A stretch of DNA of 64,000 nt from Streptococcus cuniculipharyngis (lineage in GTDB: Bacteria > Bacillota > Bacilli > Lactobacillales > Streptococcaceae), in contig NZ_VOHL01000001.1 in NCBI RefSeq assembly GCF_007859195.1, forward strand, positions 620,001 through 684,000, given 5' to 3'. Position 1 is the stretch's first letter; the number at the start of each line of letters is the position of its first letter. The notes under the pieces are model-generated. The model worked only from the letters and a program-made list of their open reading frames with translations. It had not been told where the DNA came from and searched no databases. Both the position numbers and the translations under genes were made by a program. Shown piece after piece: positions 25,218 through 32,752 of the stretch.

Positions 25218-25957
25218 ATCGTTATCACCTTCGTTTTCTCTCTTAATAATGCTATTAGCGATTGCTCTGTCTGGTTGCTTATAATCGTAACTTCCTCAAC
25301 AGCCGCCACTGTGACAAAGTAGACCTGATCGAGCTTAGAACTATCCGCTAAAATATAAGTTTCTTTAGCGTTTTTGATAATGGCTTTTTTCACCATGGCT
25401 TCTGCCATATCTGGTGTCGTAATTGAATTGGCATCTATCCCATTAATTCCCAAAAAAGCCTTATCAAAATTTAATTGATTGATCTGCTCAACGGCAATTA
25501 AACCGATGTTGGCATTGGTTGCCTGCTTGACAAATCCCCCAATCATAATGGTTTCAATCCCCTTGGCCGCCAAATCATTGGCGTGTTGGATAGAATTAGT
25601 CACCACAGTCAAATTTTTCTGCCCCAATTCCTTGATCAGTAGGCTAGTTGTCGTTCCTGCATCAATAAAAATAACCTCTTCGTCAGCAATCAGGCTGGCC
25701 GCAGCTTGTGCTAGGCACTTTTTGGCCTGAACGTTTTTGACAGATTTTTGCTGGTTACTCAATTCCTCTTGCAGGAGTTTTGGCTTTTCGGCGCCGCCAT
25801 GCACACGACGCAAAAGACCCTGACTGGCCAACTCTTCTAAGTCTCTTCGTACCGTTGACTCAGACGTCGCCAACAACTGCATCAAATCATCCAAACTAGC
25901 CACGCCATCGGAGTGAATCTTGTCTAGAATCAATCGTTTACGCTCTGATTTTAAGAT
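25214..25957 (-). CDS. fruR: DeoR-family repressor of the fructose operon
   Basis: This ~247-residue regulator has an N-terminal helix-turn-helix (LDDLMQLLATSESTVRRDLE) and a DeoR sensor domain (IFIDAGTTTSLL, VVTNSIQHA, ITTPDMAEAMVK) that should bind a fructose phosphate. The family N-terminus (M-LKSER-K-LILDKI) aligns here with I-LKSERKRLILDKI, whose first codon is ATC at 25955-25957, not ATG. AGAGGTGGTGG lies upstream. The only canonical alternative is TTG at 25933, which would remove eight conserved residues. A stop lies upstream, so no ATG is available. Confidence 0.88.
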   Translation of the reverse strand: MLKSERKRLILDKIHSDGVASLDDLMQLLATSESTVRRDLEELASQGLLRRVHGGAEKPKLLQEELSNQQKSVKNVQAKKCLAQAAASLIADEEVIFIDAGTTTSLLIKELGQKNLTVVTNSIQHANDLAAKGIETIMIGGFVKQATNANIGLIAVEQINQLNFDKAFLGINGIDANSITTPDMAEAMVKKAIIKNAKETYILADSSKLDQVYFVTVAAVEEVTIISNQTEQSLIALLREKTKVITI

Positions 25958-25972
25958 ATAACCACCACCTCT

Positions 25973-25986
25973 TGCAATCGTTTACA
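25973..25986 (-). promoter_or_regulatory. cre site in the fruRKA leader
   Basis: TGTAAACGATTGCA fits the CcpA cre consensus very well. It lies downstream of the -10 and before fruR, so bound CcpA would act as a roadblock, consistent with glucose repression. Confidence 0.65.
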
Positions 25987-25991
25987 GTTAT

Positions 25992-26019
25992 ATTATACCC
26001 GTTTTTCTGTCATTGTCAA
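25992..26019 (-). promoter_or_regulatory. Promoter of fruRKA
   Basis: TTGACA (26014-26019) and TATAAT (25992-25997) are 16 bp apart. Confidence 0.8.
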
Positions 26020-26058
26020 GCAAATTCTTTCAAATTCCTCCAAAAAAATAAGCCGTTT

Positions 26059-26087
26059 TTGACAAATGATGGATTTTTTTATACAAT
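26059..26087 (+). promoter_or_regulatory. Promoter of the glycine-riboswitch transcript
   Basis: TTGACA (26059-26064) and TACAAT (26082-26087) are 17 bp apart, starting about 25 nt before the first aptamer. Confidence 0.75.
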
Positions 26088-26113
26088 AGTTAAGAAATAA
26101 AATGACCGATTGA

Positions 26114-26280
26114 CGAAATCAGGAAAGCAAGACCATGTCTTCACCGAAGAAGTAACACTTTCAGGTATCTTGAGCATAAGATAGGGACTGATTTACTGAC
26201 GGACTTCTGGAGAGACCGCTAAGGCACCGAAGGGGCAAGGCGACATTCGCCCAATCTCTCAGGTAAAAGGACAGAAGAAA
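26114..26280 (+). ncRNA. Tandem glycine riboswitch
   Basis: Two aptamers lie head to tail. The first (about 26116-26194) is closed by AAATCAG/CTGATTT and holds CACCGAAGAAGTAA and CTTTCAGGTATC. The second (26204-26277) is closed by CTTCTG/CAGAAG and has the classical GGAGAGACC, CACCGAAGGGGCAA and AATCTCTCAGGTAAAAGGAC core. About 9 nt link them. It precedes a sodium:alanine/glycine symporter gene. In Streptococcus pyogenes a glycine riboswitch at such a gene lowers expression when glycine is abundant; the same off-switch is expected here through the following terminator. Confidence 0.92.
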
Positions 26281-26337
26281 TAAAGCGCCACCATCAGCTG
26301 ATCTGCTTTTGAGGGGCTTATTTCCTGATTCTTTGGC

Positions 26338-26364
26338 GGGCGGTTACTAGTTAACTGCTTTTTT
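26338..26364 (+). terminator. Expression-platform terminator of the glycine riboswitch
   Basis: GCGGTTA and TAACTGC pair around CTAG and are followed by T6. A second potential hairpin (GAAATAAAGC with GCTTATTTC, about 26277-26324) lies between it and the aptamer and could serve as the alternative fold. Confidence 0.7.
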
Positions 26365-26395
26365 GTCAATCAAAAATTAGAAATGGAGATTACAC

Positions 26396-27715
26396 ATGTT
26401 AGCATTTTTCACTGCTATTGATGATCTTGTCTGGGGACCTCCCCTACTCATTCTCTTAATGGGAACTGGAATTTACCTGAGCCTTCGTTTGGGATTGTTG
26501 CAATTTCTACGACTGCCTTACGCCTTTAAATTGATTTTCACCGAAGATAAGGGTGAAGGTGATATCTCTAGTTTTGCAGCCTTGGCGACTGCTCTTGCAG
26601 CCACAATCGGAACTGGAAATATCGTTGGTGTAGCTACTGCCATCACCTCTGGCGGACCAGGTGCCCTCTTTTGGATGTGGGTTGCCGCCTTCTTTGGGAT
26701 GGCAACCAAATATGCTGAAGGTCTTTTAGCCATCAAATACCGTACCAAGGATGAAAATGGTGAGGTTTCCGGCGGCCCTATGTACTACATCTACAATGGG
26801 ATGGGACCAAAATGGAAACCCCTCGCTCAATTCTTCTCCCTAGCTGGCATCATGGTCGCTCTCTTTGGCGCAGGGACCTTTACGCAAATCAATTCTATCA
26901 CCTCATCTCTGGAAAATAGTTTTAGCTTCTCACCACAAGTGACCAGCATTGTCATTGCCATTATCACGGCTGTGATCATCTTTGGTGGTATTCAATCCAT
27001 CTCAAAAATTTCTGAAAAAGTCGTCCCTCTCATGGCCATTATTTACATTGTTGCTACTGTCTGTGTTATCGGTGCTAATGCTGATAAGGTAGTACCAACC
27101 CTTCTCTTGGTGGTCCAATCTGCCTTCACACCAACAGCAGCCATTGGCGGTTTCTTGGGAGCAACCATGAAAGATGCTATCCAAAAAGGAATCGCCCGCG
27201 GGATTTTCTCTAACGAGTCTGGACTAGGTTCTGCTCCTATCGCTGCTGCGGCTGCCAAAACAGACCAACCTGTTGAACAAGGCCTAATCTCTATGACAGG
27301 AACCTTTATTGACACCATTATCATCTGTACCTTGACTGGTCTCTCTATCTTAGTTACTGGTCAATGGACTAGTGATCTAACTGGTGCGGCCCTTACCCAA
27401 TCTGCCTTTGCTTCTGTTTTTGGTCCAATGGGTAGCCATGCCCTGACCGTATCTCTCGTTCTTTTTGCCTTTACAACCATCCTAGGTTGGTCTTATTATG
27501 GCGAACGGTGTTGTGAATTCTTATTTGGTACCAAAAGCTTGAAAGCCTATCGCCTCCTCTTTGTTATCATGGTGGGACTGGGTGGCTTCTTGCAAATTGA
27601 CCTCGTTTGGGTCATCGCAGATATTGTTAATGGCCTAATGGTCTTTCCAAACCTGATTGCCCTCTTGGCCTTATCACCCGTTATTATTGCCGAAACAAAA
27701 GCCTATTTTAAATAA
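26396..27715 (+). CDS. Sodium:alanine/glycine symporter (AGCS family)
   Basis: This 439-residue integral membrane protein with about 10-11 membrane segments belongs to the AGCS family (AgcS/GlyP/AlsT). Signature blocks are ATALAATIGTGNIVGVATAI and the cytoplasmic-loop motif RGIFSNESGLGSAPIAAAAA. It takes up alanine or glycine with sodium; the upstream riboswitch argues for glycine as main substrate. TGGAGA precedes the ATG. Confidence 0.92.
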   Translation: MLAFFTAIDDLVWGPPLLILLMGTGIYLSLRLGLLQFLRLPYAFKLIFTEDKGEGDISSFAALATALAATIGTGNIVGVATAITSGGPGALFWMWVAAFFGMATKYAEGLLAIKYRTKDENGEVSGGPMYYIYNGMGPKWKPLAQFFSLAGIMVALFGAGTFTQINSITSSLENSFSFSPQVTSIVIAIITAVIIFGGIQSISKISEKVVPLMAIIYIVATVCVIGANADKVVPTLLLVVQSAFTPTAAIGGFLGATMKDAIQKGIARGIFSNESGLGSAPIAAAAAKTDQPVEQGLISMTGTFIDTIIICTLTGLSILVTGQWTSDLTGAALTQSAFASVFGPMGSHALTVSLVLFAFTTILGWSYYGERCCEFLFGTKSLKAYRLLFVIMVGLGGFLQIDLVWVIADIVNGLMVFPNLIALLALSPVIIAETKAYFK

Positions 27716-27730
27716 AACTTGTTCCGAACA

Positions 27731-27758
27731 AAAACCTACTGTTTTCAGTAGGTTTTTT
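27731..27758 (+). terminator. Terminator after the symporter gene
   Basis: AAAACCTACTG and CAGTAGG pair around TTTT, followed by T6. Confidence 0.85.
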
Positions 27759-27766
27759 GCTATAAT
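27759..27766 (+). promoter_or_regulatory. Extended -10 of mntE
   Basis: TGCTATAAT (box 27761-27766) begins directly after the T-run of the preceding terminator. No convincing -35 is seen. Confidence 0.4.
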
Positions 27767-27797
27767 AAAACAATGCACTCATTTGGAAAGGATCTTC

Positions 27798-29018
27798 ATG
27801 GAACATCAAGATAAAATACAACAACTCAAGCTGGCCCAACGTGGACCTATCGTTAGTATTACGGTTTATTTGCTGCTAGCTATTATTAAAATCTCCGCTG
27901 GAATATTGCTCAAATCTGCTTCCCTATCAGCCGACGGTTTTAATAATGCGTCAGATATCTTAGGCAATGTCGCCATCCTTATCGGACTTTATTTAGCAAG
28001 CAAGCCTGCTGATGATGACCACCGCTTTGGCCACTGGAAAATTGAAGATTTGGCCAGTCTCATTACCTCCTTAATCATGTTCACCGTGGGCTTCCAACTC
28101 TTGTTAGACACCATCAAAGATCTCTTTAAACAAGAGCTCCTAGCAATTGATCCTGTAGCTGGCTGGGTTGGAATCATCTCCGGCCTCATCATGATTGCTC
28201 TTTCCCTCTACAATCGCCGGCTGGCAAAGATTACCCAGTCCAGCGCCCTGATTGCCGCTGCCAAGAATAATTCATCAGATGCCCTGACTTCTTTTGGCAC
28301 CACGGTTGCCATTTTGGCCTCTAGTTGGCAAATGCCAATCATTGATAAACTGGCAGCCTTGGTCATTGCTTTTTTCATCCTAAAAGCCTCTTACGATATC
28401 TTTATAGAAAGCACCTTCAGTCTTTCAGACGGTTTTGATAAAAAAGAACTCCAAAAGTATGAACAAGCCATCTTAGAAATTCCTAAAATAACTGCCGTTA
28501 AATCCCTGCGCGGCCGAACCTATGGTAGTAATATTTTCTTGGATATTGTGTTAGAAATGAATCCAGACCTCTCCGTCTACGAAAGTCACGCGATTACAGA
28601 CCAGGTTGACCAACTGCTCCAAGAACGTTTTGATGTCTATGATATCGATATCCATGTAGAACCCGCTGCCATTCCAGAAGATGAGATTTACGCCAATGTT
28701 TATGACAAACTCTATCAGTATGAGAAAGCTTTCCTCAGTCAAACCAACCATTACGAAAAACTGATTGCCAAGAACTTCTACGGTATCGACCAGCAGGGTA
28801 ACTATCAAACCAAGAACATCTTGCTTGAACAAGGACAGAAGTATCCTACCCATCTCCAACATTTCAAGATGACCTCTGTCAGCCAAAAAACTAAATTGCT
28901 GACCTATCAGGTCAATCAGGAAGAACATGTTTCCATCTGGCGTCGCCATGAAAACTGGTCCTTAATTTTTCATCAAATAACACCTAAAATCACTCAAAAT
29001 CCTCAAAAGACGCAATAA
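27798..29018 (+). CDS. mntE: Manganese efflux protein, cation diffusion facilitator family
   Basis: This ~406-residue protein closely resembles pneumococcal MntE. An N-terminal CDF membrane domain has SASLSADGFNNASDILGN and DDHRFGHWKIEDLASL, and the middle cytoplasmic domain has the blocks VKSLRGRTYGSNIFLDI and EERF/DIHVEPAAIPEDE-like sequence. A C-terminal extension (about 300-406) is also present as in MntE. It exports Mn(II). The start is the ATG at 27798 with GGAAAGGATC upstream; the longer frame from 27657 runs inside the symporter gene. Confidence 0.88.
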   Translation: MEHQDKIQQLKLAQRGPIVSITVYLLLAIIKISAGILLKSASLSADGFNNASDILGNVAILIGLYLASKPADDDHRFGHWKIEDLASLITSLIMFTVGFQLLLDTIKDLFKQELLAIDPVAGWVGIISGLIMIALSLYNRRLAKITQSSALIAAAKNNSSDALTSFGTTVAILASSWQMPIIDKLAALVIAFFILKASYDIFIESTFSLSDGFDKKELQKYEQAILEIPKITAVKSLRGRTYGSNIFLDIVLEMNPDLSVYESHAITDQVDQLLQERFDVYDIDIHVEPAAIPEDEIYANVYDKLYQYEKAFLSQTNHYEKLIAKNFYGIDQQGNYQTKNILLEQGQKYPTHLQHFKMTSVSQKTKLLTYQVNQEEHVSIWRRHENWSLIFHQITPKITQNPQKTQ

Positions 29019-29021
29019 ACG

Positions 29022-29058
29022 AAAGGCATCCCAACTTAAAATAATTGGGATGCCTTTT
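29022..29058. terminator. Bidirectional terminator
   Basis: AAAGGCATCCCAA and TTGGGATGCCTTTT form a long perfect stem between convergent genes. Confidence 0.88.
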
Positions 29059-29066
29059 AACTAAGT

Positions 29067-29906
29067 CTAATTTTTTACCTGGTCAGTGGCGATATCTTCA
29101 CCAAACCATTTATCAGAGATTTCTTGGAATTTGCCTTCTTGATACAGTTCTTTGAACGCTTGATTGATTTTCTCCACCAGAGTTGTGTCGGCTTTTCGCG
29201 CACCGACCGCAAAGTTTTCTCCACTGTACTCACTTTGAACAATGTTATACTGGTCCAATTCCCCTTCTTTTTGGAGATAGTAATTAGCATACACACGATC
29301 AATCAGAAGACCATCAATCCGATTATTTTTCAAATCAATCAGGGCTTCAGTGAAGGTACTGTACTGGGTAGCATCTTGATTTTTGACCAAATCTTTCAAG
29401 ACCGTTGGGTTTGCTAGAAAGGCATCATAGCCTGATGAGCCTGCTTGAACCCCCAAGACCTTGTCTTTCATCTCAGCAAAGCGCTTGATACTTGATGATT
29501 TTTTACTCACCAAAACTTGTTCATTTTTCATGTAAGGATTGGTAAAGAGAACTTTTTTCTCCCGCTCAGGGGTCATTGAATAACCATTCCAAATCAAGTC
29601 AATCTTACCACTATTCAACTCAGTTTCTTTCAAATCCCAGTTGATGGCCTGCCATTTGACCTTAATCCCGTAACGATCAAAGACTGCATTAGCAAGGTCA
29701 ATGTCAAATCCAACTGTTTTGCCGGCTTCATCTTCAAAACCCATCGGCACAAAGGTATTATCAAAACCAATGGTAATCGTCTTTTCCTTTTCATAACGGG
29801 CCCACTGGTCACTGTCGCTAGTCTTGCTTGCATTGCTGTCCTTAGACTGGCAGGCAACCAGAAACAAACTTAAACACAGGGTCACTAGGGTTAGTAATTT
29901 CTTCAT
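29067..29906 (-). CDS. Polar amino-acid ABC transporter substrate-binding lipoprotein
   Basis: This 279-residue lipoprotein (lipobox SLFLVACQ, Cys about residue 19) has the periplasmic-binding-protein type 2 fold of the polar amino acid class: TIGFDNTFVPMGFED, GFDIDLANAVFDRYG, WNGYSMTPEREK, VLGVQAGSSGYDAF. It is the last gene of the three-gene uptake operon. Cystine or glutamine-type ligands are typical, but the ligand cannot be told from the sequence. Confidence 0.9.
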   Translation of the reverse strand: MKKLLTLVTLCLSLFLVACQSKDSNASKTSDSDQWARYEKEKTITIGFDNTFVPMGFEDEAGKTVGFDIDLANAVFDRYGIKVKWQAINWDLKETELNSGKIDLIWNGYSMTPEREKKVLFTNPYMKNEQVLVSKKSSSIKRFAEMKDKVLGVQAGSSGYDAFLANPTVLKDLVKNQDATQYSTFTEALIDLKNNRIDGLLIDRVYANYYLQKEGELDQYNIVQSEYSGENFAVGARKADTTLVEKINQAFKELYQEGKFQEISDKWFGEDIATDQVKN

Positions 29907-29918
29907 TATTTCTCTTTT

Positions 29919-30548
29919 CTATTTGGGATAAACTTGGATAATATCATCTGCGATATTTTCTGCAAAGGCAAGATCGTGCGTAATAATCAACTGAGTCATG
30001 CCTGCTGCCTTATTTTGTAAAATCAATTGCTCCACGTCACGTCGTAATTCAGGGTCAAGAGCCGAAGTCGGTTCATCATAACCAATAATTTCTGGATCAA
30101 TCATCATGGCTCGAGCCAAGGCAACCCGCTGTTTTTGACCACCCGACAAGGCGTGGGGGTATAAATCAATCTGTTGCACTAGACCGAGACGAGTAAGTAA
30201 ATCCTTGGCTTTTTGACTAGCCGCTTCCTTAGTCATCCCTTGGGTCTTGGTCGGTGACAGGATCAAATTATCTAGGACCGTCAGATGGGGAAAGAGTTGA
30301 AAATCTTGGAAAACAAAACCCAATAACTGGTTTTTCGTCAAATAATCCAAAGGAACTTGTTGGCCATTATGGAAAATTTCTCCCGAATCAATGGTCTCCA
30401 GCCCTGCCAACATCCGCAATAAGGTTGTCTTACCCCCACCAGATTGACCAACAATAGCCAGTGTCTTACCTTCTGCAATCAGGAGATTAAAATCATCAAA
30501 AATCTGTTTTTGCCCAAAACGCTTAGCAATTTGTTTTAATTCTAACAT
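29919..30548 (-). CDS. Polar amino-acid ABC transporter ATP-binding protein
   Basis: This ~209-residue subunit has Walker A GQSGGGKTT (about residue 36), LSGGQKQRVALARAMM (about 135) and IGYDEPTSALDPEL. It is shorter than the usual ~245 residues and ends soon after THDLAFAENIADDIIQ. AGGAG lies 5 nt before the ATG at 30548; the GTG one codon earlier is less likely. It lies between the permease and binding-protein genes. Confidence 0.9.
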   Translation of the reverse strand: MLELKQIAKRFGQKQIFDDFNLLIAEGKTLAIVGQSGGGKTTLLRMLAGLETIDSGEIFHNGQQVPLDYLTKNQLLGFVFQDFQLFPHLTVLDNLILSPTKTQGMTKEAASQKAKDLLTRLGLVQQIDLYPHALSGGQKQRVALARAMMIDPEIIGYDEPTSALDPELRRDVEQLILQNKAAGMTQLIITHDLAFAENIADDIIQVYPK

Positions 30549-30557
30549 CACGTCTCC

Positions 30558-31199
30558 TTACTTGTAGTAGTTATACTTTTTCTCAACCTGTTTTGAAATC
30601 AGGGTCAAACAACCAATTAAAATCAGATAAATCCCACCAGCAATGAACATGGGAAGCAGACTCGCGTCACGATTAGCCGCTGTACGACTGGCTAAAAGTA
30701 GGTCCCCTACTCCTAAGGTGTAAACAAGGGCTGAATCTTTAACCAAGGTAATCACCTCATTGAAAACACTAGGCAAGACTACCTTGGTGACTTGAGGCAA
30801 GATAACATAACGGATGGTTTGCATATGATTGAGTTTCAACACCTTAGCTGCTTCATACTGGCCTTGGGGAATACTCTCAATCCCACCCCGGAAAATTTCA
30901 GCAAAGTAAGCCGCATAATTCAGGGTAAAGGCTACAATAGCTGCTGGCAAGCGATCGAGGGTAATGCCGACATTTGGCAGAACATAGTAGATAAAAATCA
31001 GTTGCAATAGCAAGGGCGTTCCCCGCATAATCCAAATATAGATGGTTAAGAGCCAGTTCAAGGGTTTGATTGCTAACTTCATCAAAAAGGCTAAAATAGC
31101 ACCAATTGGGATAGACAAGAGCAGGACAATCCCAAAAACTTCTAGCGTGACCAAGGTTCCCTTGAGCAGGCTGGGTAAAACTTCTAATAGGTAAGACAT
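30558..31199 (-). CDS. Polar amino-acid ABC transporter permease
   Basis: This 213-residue HisM-type permease with about five membrane segments has the EAA loop EAAKVLKLNHMQTIRYVILPQ (two adjacent pieces, about residues 137-157). It begins the operon permease-ATPase-binding protein, with 9 bp to the ATPase gene. Its 5' region is short and shows no leader. Confidence 0.9.
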   Translation of the reverse strand: MSYLLEVLPSLLKGTLVTLEVFGIVLLLSIPIGAILAFLMKLAIKPLNWLLTIYIWIMRGTPLLLQLIFIYYVLPNVGITLDRLPAAIVAFTLNYAAYFAEIFRGGIESIPQGQYEAAKVLKLNHMQTIRYVILPQVTKVVLPSVFNEVITLVKDSALVYTLGVGDLLLASRTAANRDASLLPMFIAGGIYLILIGCLTLISKQVEKKYNYYK

Positions 31200-31338
31200 G
31201 ATTTCTCCTTTGAGTGATAATCTTCTCTATTTTACCAAATTAAGCACTCTTTTGTAAAGCTATCTAGACCTTTATTCACTAGAATCACGAATAAAATCAG
31301 CCTGTCCGAAAGTTTTTGCTTAATTTTTCAAAAAACTC

Positions 31339-31367
31339 TTGTCATTCTGAAAAATCTGTGTTAGAAT
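31339..31367 (+). promoter_or_regulatory. Promoter of the leader/PTS_EIIC_2/ilvE operon
   Basis: TTGTCA (31339-31344) and TAGAAT (31362-31367) are 17 bp apart. The spacer includes CTGAAAAAT (within 31341-31355), which partly matches a CodY box (10 of 15 positions), so CodY repression is possible. Confidence 0.65.
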
Positions 31368-31419
31368 ACAATGTATATTAAATTTTGATAATAATAAATC
31401 TTTCGAAAGGAGTGTCCTA

Positions 31420-31488
31420 ATGTTACTAGTAGTCGTCGCTGTTATTCTCATTATTATGATAAAACACGATCATATCTGCAGTAGATAG
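31420..31488 (+). CDS. Branched-chain-rich leader peptide, 22 residues
   Basis: The ATG at 31420 follows AAAGGAG with a 7-nt spacer. Residues 2-13 read L-L-V-V-V-A-V-I-L-I-I-M: ten of these twelve codons specify Leu, Val or Ile. The frame ends at TAG 31486-31488. This resembles ilv-type attenuator leader peptides of enterobacteria. Its CGTCGCT (31434-31440), inside the Val-Val-Ala codons, can pair with AGCGACG right after the stop. I infer that ribosome pausing on Leu/Val/Ile codons sets expression of the downstream membrane protein and aminotransferase. Confidence 0.7.
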   Translation: MLLVVVAVILIIMIKHDHICSR

Positions 31489-31551
31489 CGACGCTTTTTT
31501 CGGTACGATTTGTACAAGGCACCATCTACTCCTTCAGTAGTTGGTGCTTTT
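31434..31551 (+). promoter_or_regulatory. Transcription attenuator of the ilvE operon
   Basis: Three exclusive pairings are visible. CGTCGCT (31434-31440) pairs with AGCGACG (31487-31493, followed by C and T6). AGTAGAT at the end of the leader ORF (31480-31486) pairs with ATCTACT (31524-31530), an antiterminator. ATCTACT is also part of the terminator 5' arm. Stalling early in the leader would free AGTAGAT and disrupt the terminator. Confidence 0.65.
31517..31551 (+). terminator. Attenuator terminator before the PTS_EIIC_2 gene
   Basis: GCACCATCTACT pairs with AGTAGTTGGTGC (one mismatch) around CCTTC and is followed by T4, about 55 bp before the first structural gene. Confidence 0.8.
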
Positions 31552-31604
31552 CCATTATCAAAGGATGATATAAGTTAATTTTTTATTATTGAAAGGAAGT
31601 TTCC

Positions 31605-32726
31605 ATGACAGAAACCAAAACAAACCTAACACTTGGTCAATTTTTAAGCAACGTTCTTAATGGTACAGCCATTGCCGTTCTTGTCGGCCTCATTCCAAAT
31701 GCTATCTTGGCTGTTCTTTTGACCAGTGATGCCTTTAAGGGCAATACCTTCTTTTCCACCTGGCACTCTGCTAATGTTCTCTTTCAAGCAACCATTCCTG
31801 CTTTGATGGGGGCCTTGATTGCCCTACAATTTGGCTTTAATGGCTTAAAGGTCGGTGCTGTCGCGGCAGCTACCTATGTCGGATCTGGCGTTACCAGCAA
31901 ATCTGCCCTAGCTGCAGGTCTTCTCGCCCAACTCCAAGAAAGTAAAGCAGGTGAGGAAGTTCTGCAAACCGCAACAACCCTGGCTGGTTCTTTCTTCACT
32001 GCGGGAACTGGGGATATCATCAACTCAATGTTGGTTGCTAGTCTAACAGTTGCCCTCCTCCTTCTACTTGGTGATCGACTAGGATCACTCAACATCATCT
32101 TGTTGCCCATCCTATCGGCCCTTGTAGCTACTCTCGGTCTCTTTACCCTACCTTATGTCAAATCCATCACCACTCAAATCGGTCTACTCATCCAAAACTT
32201 TACTGAACTTCAGCCTTATTTGATGAGTATGCTAATCTGTATCTCTTTTGCCATCCTTATCGTTTCACCGATTTCTACCGTTGCTATCGGTCTTGCCATC
32301 GGTCTAACTGGATTATCTGCAGGAGCTTCTGCCATGGGGGTAGCTGCAACGACAATGGTTCTCGTTGTTCATTCCTTTACCGTCAATAAACCAGGAGTTA
32401 CCCTTGCTGTTGCCTTGGCCTCTATGAAAATGATGATGCCAAACGTTTTTAAGCACCCTATCGTTTACGTAAATATCATCACCACCGCTGCGCTTTGCTC
32501 ACTGCTTGTTCCCCTCTTCAATATCACAGGGACACCAGCCAGTGCCGGTTTCGGACTTGTTGGCCTAACAGGACTCTTTGCTTCAATCAATGGTGGACTA
32601 GCTCCTGCCCTAGCACCTATCGTCTGGATAGCTGTTCCTCTAACCATTGCCATCGGGACACGCTTCCTATACACTAAAGTCCTCAAACTATACTCAGCTC
32701 AAGTCTTTAAATTTGAAACCAAATAA
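31605..32726 (+). CDS. PTS_EIIC_2 family membrane protein, linked to branched-chain amino acid metabolism
   Basis: This 373-residue protein with about ten hydrophobic segments matches the EIIC-like family annotated as PTS sugar transporter subunit IIC (PF13303 type). No IIA or IIB domain or phosphorylation site is present, and no PTS gene is nearby. It is instead the first gene behind a Leu/Val/Ile leader attenuator and lies 26 bp before ilvE. I infer transport or sensing of branched-chain amino acids or their keto acids rather than sugar. GAAAGGAAG precedes the ATG. Confidence 0.8.
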   Translation: MTETKTNLTLGQFLSNVLNGTAIAVLVGLIPNAILAVLLTSDAFKGNTFFSTWHSANVLFQATIPALMGALIALQFGFNGLKVGAVAAATYVGSGVTSKSALAAGLLAQLQESKAGEEVLQTATTLAGSFFTAGTGDIINSMLVASLTVALLLLLGDRLGSLNIILLPILSALVATLGLFTLPYVKSITTQIGLLIQNFTELQPYLMSMLICISFAILIVSPISTVAIGLAIGLTGLSAGASAMGVAATTMVLVVHSFTVNKPGVTLAVALASMKMMMPNVFKHPIVYVNIITTAALCSLLVPLFNITGTPASAGFGLVGLTGLFASINGGLAPALAPIVWIAVPLTIAIGTRFLYTKVLKLYSAQVFKFETK

Positions 32727-32752
32727 TCAATATGCATTAAGGAGAATCTACT

